This document shows positions 15,693 to 22,481 of a stretch of 64,000 nucleotides of DNA, one piece after another (position 1 is the stretch's first letter; the number at the start of each line of letters is the position of its first letter). The stretch spans positions 18,013 through 82,012 of the forward strand of contig NZ_FOYM01000017.1 of NCBI RefSeq assembly GCF_900115975.1. The letters are read 5' to 3'. Below the pieces are notes generated by a model that was not told the origin of the DNA, did no database searches, and worked only from the letters and a program-made list of their open reading frames with translations. The DNA is from Desulfoscipio geothermicus DSM 3669. GTDB taxonomy: Bacteria > Bacillota > Desulfotomaculia > Desulfotomaculales > Desulfallaceae. Position numbers and translations under genes: made by a program.

Positions 15693-16934
15693 ATGTCAGG
15701 GGAATACATGATAACCGGCGTAGCCGATTACGAGCCGTACGTCGGTGCGCAAACCATTGAGCGCCTCATAAAAAAGGCCAAAGCGCTGCAGGATCTGCAC
15801 GTGGTGCATGTAAATTCCACTTATTACGGGGGCGGCGTGGCGGAACTTTTATCTTCGATGACCCTTTTACTTAACAATCTCGGTATTAAAACGGGCTGGC
15901 GCATCATCTTCGGTCCCCCGGACTTTTTTCGCATTACCAAGGGTATGCATAACGCCATCCAGGGAGGAGACATCAACTTATCGGACTACGGTAAAAAATT
16001 ATATGAGATTATAGTATATGAAAATTCAATTCGCATGAGATTGGACCATGACATAGTTGTGATACACGACCCCCAACCTCTGCCGCTGATCAATCACTAC
16101 CGAAAAAAAGGTCCTTGGATTTGGCGCTGCCATGTGGACCTGTCGAACCCGAACCGGGAACTCTGGGACTACCTGAAAACCTTTATCGAAAAATATGACG
16201 CCGTGATTGTCAGCATCAAGGAATACGCCCAGCAGCTAAAAACGCCGCAGTTGTTTTTTATGCCGGCCATTGACCCTTTCGCCACCAAAAACCGGGACCT
16301 GGGTGAAGAAATACTTAACGAAAGGCTTAAGCGGTACGATATACCCACCGACCTGCCACTGGTGGTGCAAATATCCCGTTTTGACCGCTGGAAGGACCCG
16401 GAGGGAGTAATCAAGGCGTTTAATATAGCCCGCAGGGAAGTGGACTGCACCCTGGTGCTGCTGGGTAATGTGGCCACGGACGACCCGGAAGGCCAGGAGG
16501 TTTTTGAATCGATGTTGGAGTACCAGGATGAGCGCATCATTATCCGGTCCGTTGAGGATGCGGCCCTGGTAAACGCCCTTCAGCGGCGCGCCGCGGTGGT
16601 GCTGCAAAAATCCATCCGCGAGGGTTTCGGTCTGACGGTCACCGAGGCCATGTGGAAGGGAACGCCGGTGATCGGCGGTAAAGTAGGCGGCATACCCTCG
16701 CAAATTCAGGACGGCGTGAACGGTTTTTTGGTAACATCTATTGAGGAAGCGGCGGATCGTATTGTCCGGCTGCTCAAAGATGAGGATTTGCGGCAGCGGA
16801 TGGGCAGGGAGGCGCGGGAGACGGTGCGCAAAAACTTTTTGCTGATCCGGTTGGTGGAACAGTACCTGGATTTGTTTAGCTCCTTTGAACCTTCTTACCG
16901 CTTGAAGAACGGGGTAGGTTACCGGCAGGGATAG
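15693..16934 (+). CDS. treT: Trehalose glycosyltransferring synthase (GT4)
   Basis: 413-residue GT4 enzyme that makes trehalose from NDP-glucose and glucose (reversible). TreT hallmarks are VVHVNSTYYGGGVAELLSS near residue 40, WRIIFGPPDFFRITKGMHN, VIHDPQPLPLI, WRCHVDLSNPN, VSRFDRWKDPEGVI-like sugar-nucleotide region (QISRFDRWKDP), and KSIREGFGLTVTEAMWKGTPVIGG with the E-x7-E motif. SD AAAGGAG lies seven bases upstream of the ATG. It is transcribed divergently from malQ-treZ-GH57-treY, so both trehalose routes share one locus. Confidence 0.92.
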   Translation: MSGEYMITGVADYEPYVGAQTIERLIKKAKALQDLHVVHVNSTYYGGGVAELLSSMTLLLNNLGIKTGWRIIFGPPDFFRITKGMHNAIQGGDINLSDYGKKLYEIIVYENSIRMRLDHDIVVIHDPQPLPLINHYRKKGPWIWRCHVDLSNPNRELWDYLKTFIEKYDAVIVSIKEYAQQLKTPQLFFMPAIDPFATKNRDLGEEILNERLKRYDIPTDLPLVVQISRFDRWKDPEGVIKAFNIARREVDCTLVLLGNVATDDPEGQEVFESMLEYQDERIIIRSVEDAALVNALQRRAAVVLQKSIREGFGLTVTEAMWKGTPVIGGKVGGIPSQIQDGVNGFLVTSIEEAADRIVRLLKDEDLRQRMGREARETVRKNFLLIRLVEQYLDLFSSFEPSYRLKNGVGYRQG

Positions 16935-17021
16935 AAAAAGCGTGTATTTCGTTTTTTAAAACGATGGGCTGGACATTTTGTTCATTAAATGTTAGTATAT
17001 TCTTAAATTAAATAAGCTGTT

Positions 17022-17182
17022 CAGGTTCCCCCGCCTTGCGGGGGGGGGTGAAAAGGGAACCGGGTGCAAATCCCGGGCGGTCCGGCCACTGTGAGTGGGG
17101 AGCGGTTCCCGAAATGCCACTGTCTGCGGACGGGAAGGCGGGAAACACGCTGTGAACCACAAGTCAGGAGACCTGCCTGGAC
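17022..17182 (+). promoter_or_regulatory. Cobalamin (B12) riboswitch
   Basis: Classical element: a 5' closing segment CAGGTTCCCCCGCC, GAAAAGGGAACCGGGTGCAA, ATCCCGGGCGGTCC, GCCACTGTGA, then GCCACTG, GGGAAGGCGGGAAACACGCTG and the 3' B12-box-like AAGTCAGGAGACCTGCCTG. It is followed by ~140 bases of structured sequence (GTGCCGC/GCGGCAC hairpin at about 17241-17263) and a strong terminator, but no gene. The next gene is a DtxR-like regulator beyond a second terminator. Confidence 0.92.
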
Positions 17183-17324
17183 GAAAGCATGCAGCCTTCC
17201 GCGCAAAGGCCAGGTGCTGTTTGAGGGATAGCGATAGACCCCGTGCCGCAATAAAGCGGCACCATCAGGGAATAAACGCGGGCGGGGACCTCCGGCCTTT
17301 TGAAAAAACTATTCCATTAGTCAA

Positions 17325-17365
17325 AAAGCCCGGCTTTTCAAGAAAAGCCGGGCTTTAAATTTTAA
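17325..17365 (+). terminator. Terminator of the cobalamin-riboswitch transcript
   Basis: AAAGCCCGGCTTTTC/GAAAAGCCGGGCTTT form a perfect 15-bp stem with a 2-4 base loop, then TAAATTTT. It ends a ~340-base RNA that contains the B12 aptamer and no recognisable ORF. Confidence 0.85.
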
Positions 17366-17391
17366 AACCCAATACTCCTTTCACGTTTTGA

Positions 17392-17430
17392 CCGCCCGTC
17401 GTCCTTTGGGGTGCCGGGCGGTTTTTTTTA
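17392..17430 (+). terminator. Second intrinsic terminator
   Basis: CCGCCCG/CGGGCGG stem followed by eight Ts. It lies between the riboswitch transcript and the DtxR-like gene, so read-through from the riboswitch into the iron genes is unlikely. Confidence 0.8.
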
Positions 17431-17483
17431 CGGTTCTAACCCGTGGCTCGCGAGTAATTTTACAAACTGGCAAAAATATAGCA

Positions 17484-17514
17484 TGTAAATATTATGTTAT
17501 AAATATTATTTACA
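17484..17514 (+). promoter_or_regulatory. AT-rich inverted repeat upstream of DtxR-like gene
   Basis: TGTAAAT (17484-17490) and ATTTACA (17508-17514) are arms of a 31-bp dyad with further internal AATATT symmetry. It sits 45-75 bases upstream of the regulator's start and is a candidate operator, possibly for the DtxR-like protein itself. It does not resemble a classical Fur or IdeR box. Confidence 0.45.
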
Positions 17515-17559
17515 AAAAGAGGTGCTGGCAAAGGCCGCTAAAAGGGGGGTAAACCGGGG

Positions 17560-18009
17560 GTGTTGTCACCGAGCCTGGAAGATTACCTGGAAGAAATTTA
17601 CCGTTTTTCGTTGCATAACGATGTGGTGCGGGTCAGTGATATAGCGGCTTGCCTGGATGTAACCATGCCTTCAGTTAATAGCGCCATCCGTAAACTGAGC
17701 AATGAAAACTACTTGATTTATAAAAGATACAAAGAACTGGTGTTGACGAACAAGGGGCGCCGGGTGGGTAAATTCCTGGTGGAAAGAAACAGTATACTGC
17801 AAAAATTTTTGCAGGTAATTAATTCCGCATGCGACGTTAAAGCGGAAGCCGAGGCCATGGAACACTACTTGTCCCTGCCCACCATCAGGTCCATAGAGAG
17901 CCTGTTGGATTTTATGGAAAGCAATCGGGATTGTTACAAAAAATTTTTAGAGCACTGCCGGCACCGGCAGGAAAAGGGGCTGGGACTGGTGAACGGGTAC
18001 AAGGATTAA
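17560..18009 (+). CDS. DtxR/MntR-family metal-dependent repressor
   Basis: 149-residue regulator with an N-terminal winged helix (SLEDYLEEIYRFSLHNDVVRVSDIAACLDVTMPSVNSAIRKL) and a C-terminal dimerisation helix region (AEAEAMEHYLSLPTIRSIESLLDF). The Asp/Glu of LEDYLEEI and the Glu-His pair in AMEHYL correspond to metal ligands in MntR-like proteins; the SH3-like third domain of DtxR/IdeR is absent, so it is MntR-sized. Start is GTG with AAAGGGGGG upstream. It is immediately upstream of feoA-feoB, so iron control of ferrous uptake is the likely role, though Mn or Fe specificity cannot be read. Confidence 0.85.
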   Translation: MLSPSLEDYLEEIYRFSLHNDVVRVSDIAACLDVTMPSVNSAIRKLSNENYLIYKRYKELVLTNKGRRVGKFLVERNSILQKFLQVINSACDVKAEAEAMEHYLSLPTIRSIESLLDFMESNRDCYKKFLEHCRHRQEKGLGLVNGYKD

Positions 18010-18010
18010 A

Positions 18011-18050
18011 GTGAGGGTGCGCTGGTTGATACCGCATCCTCACTTTTATT
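18011..18050 (+). terminator. Terminator after DtxR-like gene
   Basis: GTGAGGGTGCG pairs with CGCATCCTCAC, followed by TTTTATTTTA. It separates the regulator from feoA. Confidence 0.8.
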
Positions 18051-18217
18051 TTACCGGTATGAATTATAGACAAGCCCGGCGTCAACGCCGGCAGAGGGCT
18101 TGTTGCTGAATATTACCAGACGCATGCTGTAACACATGCCGCCGGAGTGTCATATTATTTATTGATTGTTAGTTGCATTTAACATTTTTATCAGTTTGGT
18201 TAAGAGGAGGAGCATCT

Positions 18218-18472
18218 ATGGCTGGTAAAACGACTTTAAATAACTTGCCCAGCGGTTCCTTTGCCCTGGTAACCGAAGTTTTGGCCGAGGGTTTGATCCG
18301 CCGGAGGCTGCTGGACCTGGGCCTGGTGCCCGGCACCAGGGTGGAGGTTGTGCGCCGCAGTCCGGCGGGCGATCCCACAGCCTTCAATATTCGCGGCGCA
18401 ATAATTGCCCTGCGTAAGGAAGTGGCCGGCCAAGTTCTGGTCAGTCCCCTGGGGGATGAAGCCGCCGGATAG
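18218..18472 (+). CDS. feoA: Ferrous iron transport protein A
   Basis: 84-residue SH3-fold cytoplasmic accessory protein of the Feo system. The sequence contains the family core LAEGLIRRRLLDLGLVPGTRVEVVRRSPAGDPTAFNIRGAIIALRKE. The ATG at 18218 follows AGAGGAGG by seven bases; the frame is open further upstream but without an SD. It is followed by the two-part feoB in the same direction. Confidence 0.93.
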   Translation: MAGKTTLNNLPSGSFALVTEVLAEGLIRRRLLDLGLVPGTRVEVVRRSPAGDPTAFNIRGAIIALRKEVAGQVLVSPLGDEAAG

Positions 18473-18522
18473 GAGCCCCGGTCATCCGGGACAATATATT
18501 CATTGCAGAGGAGGGTTCAGGG

Positions 18523-19302
18523 GTGGGCCTGACATATCAGTCAACCGGGAAACTGGCAACCCGGGAGATCTTCAACGTGCCAGCATCTATCAGGCAGCCG
18601 GTGGTTGCCCTGGCAGGTAACCCCAATACCGGAAAAAGCACGGTTTTCAACGCTTTGACGGGCCTGCGCCAGCATACGGGCAACTGGCCCGGCAAAACGG
18701 TGTTGCAGGCCAAGGGGAGCTATATCCATGACGGCCGCAAGTATACCCTGGTGGACTTGCCGGGGACCTATTCGCTGCTGGCCAATTCCGTGGAAGAGGA
18801 AGTGGCCAGGGACTTTATTTGTTTTGCCAGGCCGGATGCCACGGTGACGGTGGTGGATGCCACGTGCCTGGAACGAAATTTAAATCTGGTGCTGCAAGTT
18901 ATGGAAATTACTGATAAGGTGATTGTCTGTGTTAACCTGATCGACGAAGCACGGCGCAAGAATATCCGGATAGATTCGGACAAATTAAGTGAAAGGCTGG
19001 GGGTGCCGGTGGTGACCACGGCGGCGCGCAGCGGTGAAGGGCTGTCGCGTCTGCTGGATGTTATCAGTGACGTGGTGTTTGGCCGGGTGCAGCCAAAACC
19101 CAGGCTTGTGCGATATACGCCGGAGGTGGAAGAAGCCATAGCCCGGTTGGAACCCGGGATCAGGGCCCTGGTGGGCGGGGAGATCAACGCCCGCTGGGTG
19201 GCCTTGCGCCTGCTGGACGGAGACATCAAGCTGGGGCATTCTCTGGAAATATTTTGTAATAGACGCGAGCCGGTCCGGGCAGCGCGGGAGGTCTTGGTAT
19301 GA
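18523..19302 (+). CDS. feoB: FeoB G-protein domain (split feoB, part 1)
   Basis: 259-residue soluble GTPase corresponding to the cytosolic N-terminus of FeoB. G1 is GNPNTGKST (residues 32-40), switch I GNWPGKTV, G3 DLPGTYSL, G4 NLID instead of the more common NxxD variants NMMD/NMLD, followed by a helical GDI-like spacer. The membrane part is not fused: the gene ends in an ATGA overlap with the next gene. GTG start with GAGGAGGG upstream. Split FeoB occurs naturally in some Clostridia; the tight overlap argues against sequencing error. Confidence 0.9.
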   Translation: MGLTYQSTGKLATREIFNVPASIRQPVVALAGNPNTGKSTVFNALTGLRQHTGNWPGKTVLQAKGSYIHDGRKYTLVDLPGTYSLLANSVEEEVARDFICFARPDATVTVVDATCLERNLNLVLQVMEITDKVIVCVNLIDEARRKNIRIDSDKLSERLGVPVVTTAARSGEGLSRLLDVISDVVFGRVQPKPRLVRYTPEVEEAIARLEPGIRALVGGEINARWVALRLLDGDIKLGHSLEIFCNRREPVRAAREVLV

Positions 19303-20696
19303 GTACCCGGACCATTTTGGGGGACCTGATGGAAGAGGCCAAGAACATTGTAGGTCCGCGTCAGGATCAGGTGCGGGACAGCGTGGTGAAAAGTATTTTC
19401 CAGGCCGCCGAAAATATTGCCGGTGAGGTGGTTAGTTGTTCTTCGCCGGGCCGGGCCAACTGGGATCGGAAAATTGACAATATCATCACCTCGCCCGTCT
19501 GGGGATTTCCTTCAATGTTCGGATTGCTGGCGGTGGTTTTCTGGGTGACCTTGTCCGGCGCCAATGTACCGTCAGCTATCCTGGCCGAAGGGCTGTTTTG
19601 GATTGAGGACCGGCTGACGGACTTGTTTGCGGCCTTGCACGCCCCCGCCTGGCTGCACGGTTTTTTAGTTCTGGGGGTATACCGGAGCCTGGCCTGGGTG
19701 GTGTCGGTAATGCTTCCTCCCATGGCCATTTTCTTCCCCCTGTTTACTTTGTTGGAAGATTCGGGCTATCTACCCCGGGTGGCCTTTAACCTGGACCGTT
19801 TTTTCAAAAAAGCCGGCGCCCACGGCAAGCAGGCCCTGACCATGAGCATGGGTTTCGGGTGTAACGCCGCGGGGGTCGTGGCCTGCCGCATTATCGAGTC
19901 GCCCCGGGAGCGGCTGATCGCTACGCTGACCAACAATTTTGTGCCCTGCAACGGCAGGTTTCCCACCTTGATCGCTCTGGCCACCATCTTTGTGGGTGGT
20001 TCCGTGGCGGTGTTTCCGGGCAGCGCGATGGCCACCCTGGCTGTGGCCGGGTTGGTGGTGTTCGGCATTGCCGTAACTTTGCTGGTATCCTGGGTGCTGT
20101 CCCGCACCCTGCTGCGGGGTGAGCCTTCGTCATTCACCCTGGAAATGCCGCCTTACAGAAAGCCGCAGGTAGGCCGGGTTATCGTGCGCTCGGTGCTTGA
20201 CCGGACCATGTTTGTGCTGGCCCGGGCGGCGGTGGTTGCCGCCCCGGCCGGCGGTTTCATCTGGCTGCTGGCCAACGCCCGCATTGGCGGTACCAGTGCT
20301 CTGGCCATCATAGCCGGCTGGTTGGACCCCCTGGCCGGGTGTATGGGGCTGGATGGCTTTATCCTACTGGCCTTTATCCTGGGCCTGCCGGCCAATGAGA
20401 TTGTCTTGCCCATTCTGATCATGGGTTATGTCTGTGGCGGAGCCATGACTGAACTGAACAGCCTGGCCGACCTGCGCCAACTGCTGGTGGACCGGCACGG
20501 TTGGACCTGGCTGACGGCCCTGTGCACCATGCTTTTTTCCCTCTGCCACTGGCCCTGCGGCACAACTCTGTTGACCATTTATAAGGAGCAGCGGAACTGG
20601 CGCTGGACGGTTGCCGCCGCCCTGATACCGACCGCAGTGGGTGTTGTGGTATGCATGGTCGTGAATAACCTGGTACGAACACTGGATTGGGTTTAA
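19299..20696 (+). CDS. FeoB membrane channel domain (split feoB, part 2)
   Basis: 465-residue polytopic membrane protein corresponding to the transmembrane part of FeoB. It has two Gate/nucleoside-recognition segments: YLPRVAFNLDRFFKKAGAHGKQALTMSMGFGCNAAGVVACRI and the C-terminal GLPANEIVLPILIMGY, with the pore cysteine in GFGCNAAG and NFVPCNGRFPTL. It lacks any GTPase motif and begins four bases inside the upstream GTPase gene, so translational coupling is expected. The first ~60 residues are a soluble helical linker. Confidence 0.9.
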   Translation: MSTRTILGDLMEEAKNIVGPRQDQVRDSVVKSIFQAAENIAGEVVSCSSPGRANWDRKIDNIITSPVWGFPSMFGLLAVVFWVTLSGANVPSAILAEGLFWIEDRLTDLFAALHAPAWLHGFLVLGVYRSLAWVVSVMLPPMAIFFPLFTLLEDSGYLPRVAFNLDRFFKKAGAHGKQALTMSMGFGCNAAGVVACRIIESPRERLIATLTNNFVPCNGRFPTLIALATIFVGGSVAVFPGSAMATLAVAGLVVFGIAVTLLVSWVLSRTLLRGEPSSFTLEMPPYRKPQVGRVIVRSVLDRTMFVLARAAVVAAPAGGFIWLLANARIGGTSALAIIAGWLDPLAGCMGLDGFILLAFILGLPANEIVLPILIMGYVCGGAMTELNSLADLRQLLVDRHGWTWLTALCTMLFSLCHWPCGTTLLTIYKEQRNWRWTVAAALIPTAVGVVVCMVVNNLVRTLDWV

Positions 20697-20750
20697 AACT
20701 ACTCAATATTTAATAAAAATTTCGTTGAAGCCCGGTATAACATGAAAAAA

Positions 20751-20798
20751 AGGGGACTGGCTCCTTTTTCGTATTTTGAAAAAGGTGCCTATCCCCTT
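20751..20798. repeat. GGGGACTGGC-type foldback repeat, copy 1
   Basis: AGGGGACTGGCTCCTTTTTC and GAAAAAGGTGCCTATCCCCT form a 20-bp imperfect stem (about 17 pairs) with an 8-base loop. Related hairpins occur at 40501-40549 and 63628-63672 and, with a different inner arm, at 49239-49287. Here it also closes the feo operon. Confidence 0.8.
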
Positions 20799-20832
20799 TG
20801 TGTTTTATTTTATTTCTAGCATAACGTTTTAC

Positions 20833-20861
20833 TGTACAGTTTGCAGGTTTCCGGTTATAAT
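20833..20861 (+). promoter_or_regulatory. Sigma-A-like promoter of merR-htpX
   Basis: TGTACA, a 17-base spacer and a perfect TATAAT, 27 bases before the MerR-family start. Confidence 0.65.
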
Positions 20862-20887
20862 AGAGGTGAGGTGGTAGCATTGGGGAG

Positions 20888-21337
20888 TTGAGGAAGTACA
20901 AAATAGGTCAAATAGCCAAAAAAGCGGGGGTGAGCAAAAGAACCATAGATTATTACACCAATCTGGGCTTATTAAAGCCCATCCGGTCGGAAAACAATTA
21001 CCGGTACTATACCGAAGAATCCCTCGTACGCCTGCATATCATTGAAGGCATGAAGGCGAACCGGTTTACCCTGGAAGAGATCAGGGAACAATTGGAGCGT
21101 TTGGATGACCTTGCTCAAACGGAAGCAGCCGGCAGCATTACAGACAACGCAATTAACATTGATGTCTTGCGCAATCAGCTAAAACAGTTGGAAAAACAAC
21201 TTTTGCAACTACAGCCTGCGGTTGTCGGCCTGGACGCCCAAAAGGCCGCCGCGCTGAGAAACAGAATCATGGTGCAAAGTATGGCATTAGTACAGTCATT
21301 AATGCTATATATCAATGAAATAACTTGCAACCTGTAA
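20888..21337 (+). CDS. MerR-family transcriptional regulator
   Basis: 149 residues with an N-terminal MerR winged helix: YKIGQIAKKAGVSKRTIDYYTNLGLLKPIRSENNYRYYTEESLVRL, then LEEIREQLE, a long coiled coil (about residues 75-110, rich in Gln/Leu) and a C-terminal segment lacking the Cys pattern of metal sensors. Ligand is unknown. The TTG start is poorly supported by an SD and an upstream ATT is conceivable. It precedes htpX by 80 bp and may control it. Confidence 0.8.
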   Translation: MRKYKIGQIAKKAGVSKRTIDYYTNLGLLKPIRSENNYRYYTEESLVRLHIIEGMKANRFTLEEIREQLERLDDLAQTEAAGSITDNAINIDVLRNQLKQLEKQLLQLQPAVVGLDAQKAAALRNRIMVQSMALVQSLMLYINEITCNL

Positions 21338-21417
21338 ATTTACCACCGGTGCCAATTTTAGACCTGCTTCTTTGGATATGATACAAAATATATGATAAAT
21401 GGGGAGGTTGGAGAAAA

Positions 21418-22263
21418 ATGAACACATTAAAAGCCTGGTTATTAATGGGCGTGCTGTCCATCCTGCTGGTGCTGATAGGTAACGCCATGTTTGGCGAATC
21501 CGGCGCCATGCTGTTTTTCCTGATTGCCATGGGGATGAACTTTTTCAGCTACTTTTACAGCGATAAAATTGCCATTAAAATGACCCGCTCTTACCCCGTT
21601 TCCGAAGCCGAGGCACCGGAACTTTACGCCATTGTCAGGCGGTTGTCCCAGCGGGCCGGCATTCCCATGCCCAAACTTTACGTTACTCCTTCCGAACAGC
21701 CCAACGCCTTTGCCACCGGGCGCAGCCCGGCCCATTCGGCAGTGGCCGTTACCGAGGGGATCATGCGCATTTTGAACCGTTCCGAGGTGGAAGGCGTGCT
21801 GGCGCACGAACTGGCGCACATTAAAAACCGGGACGTCCTGGTGGGTACCATTGCAGCCGCTTTGGCCGGCGCCATCACCATGATGGCCAACGCTTTCCAG
21901 TGGGCGGCCATATTCGGTATGGGCGGCAATGATGAAGATGAAGGGGGTGCCGGCCTGGTGGGCGGTCTGGTGATGGCCTTTCTGGCGCCCATCGCGGCCA
22001 TGATCGTGCAAATGGCCATCTCTCGCTCCCGGGAATACGGCGCGGACGCTACCGGTGCCCGGATTGCCGGCTCGCCGGACGGTCTGGCCAACGCATTGCT
22101 TAAGCTGGAGTCAGCGGCCCACCGCATTCCCATGCAGACCAACCCGGCCACCTCACACCTGTTCATCGTGAACCCGCTGTCGGGAGCCTCCGTGGCCAGG
22201 CTGTTCAGCACCCACCCGCCCATCCAGGAACGGGTGGAGCGGCTGAGAAGTATGCGGGTGTAA
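21418..22263 (+). CDS. htpX: HtpX-type zinc metalloprotease
   Basis: 281-residue M48 membrane protease for membrane protein quality control. Two N-terminal membrane helices, zinc motif HELAH (His130, Glu131, His134), NRDVLVGTIAAALAGAI, a second hydrophobic pair (GLVGGLVMAFLAPIAAMIVQMAISRSRE with the third ligand Glu and the conserved EYGAD), and the C-terminal LFSTHPPIQERVERLRSM. Good SD (GGGGAGG). Transcribed after the MerR-like gene. Confidence 0.95.
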   Translation: MNTLKAWLLMGVLSILLVLIGNAMFGESGAMLFFLIAMGMNFFSYFYSDKIAIKMTRSYPVSEAEAPELYAIVRRLSQRAGIPMPKLYVTPSEQPNAFATGRSPAHSAVAVTEGIMRILNRSEVEGVLAHELAHIKNRDVLVGTIAAALAGAITMMANAFQWAAIFGMGGNDEDEGGAGLVGGLVMAFLAPIAAMIVQMAISRSREYGADATGARIAGSPDGLANALLKLESAAHRIPMQTNPATSHLFIVNPLSGASVARLFSTHPPIQERVERLRSMRV

Positions 22264-22270
22264 AGCTTAT

Positions 22271-22310
22271 AAAAGCAGGTAGTTTGCTTTAGGCAAACTA
22301 CCTGCTTTTT
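22271..22310 (+). terminator. Terminator after htpX
   Basis: AAAAGCAGGTAGTTTGC/GCAAACTACCTGCTTTTT, a perfect 16-bp stem with a short loop and a T-run on both sides. Confidence 0.9.
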
Positions 22311-22387
22311 GGTGTCAGCTATAGCCGCCCCACCCAGTTTCCTGTTATGATATATTCCATGGAAGGGAATGGTTTTCCTTCTTCCGG

Positions 22388-22403
22388 TGTGATCAATATC
22401 ACG
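22388..22403 (+). promoter_or_regulatory. CRP/FNR-family binding site
   Basis: TGTGATCAATATCACG is a near-perfect match to the TGTGA-N6-TCACA dyad of the CRP/FNR family, about 80 bp upstream of the VWA-domain gene and about 45 bp upstream of a TATAAT (22447 region). Likely site for a CRP/FNR-like activator. Confidence 0.6.
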
Positions 22404-22481
22404 CTATGCCATGTCGGGTTTTATGGCGGGTTGGAGTGGGCGTAATATAATATAGTGAAAAAGATGAACAGGTGAGTCTAT

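Noticed and set aside
17241..17263. ANTAR-target-like hairpin (hexaloop AATAAA) after the B12 aptamer
   Set aside because: Loop has A at position 1 but lacks the required G at position 4, and a paired second hairpin of the right form was not found.
17095..17358. 87-codon frame inside the cobalamin riboswitch transcript
   Set aside because: It starts within the aptamer core and runs through the terminator stem; no SD.
17468..17486. Sigma-54-like sequence TGGCAAAAATATAGCAT
   Set aside because: The GC element is not a good match and no activator site is visible.
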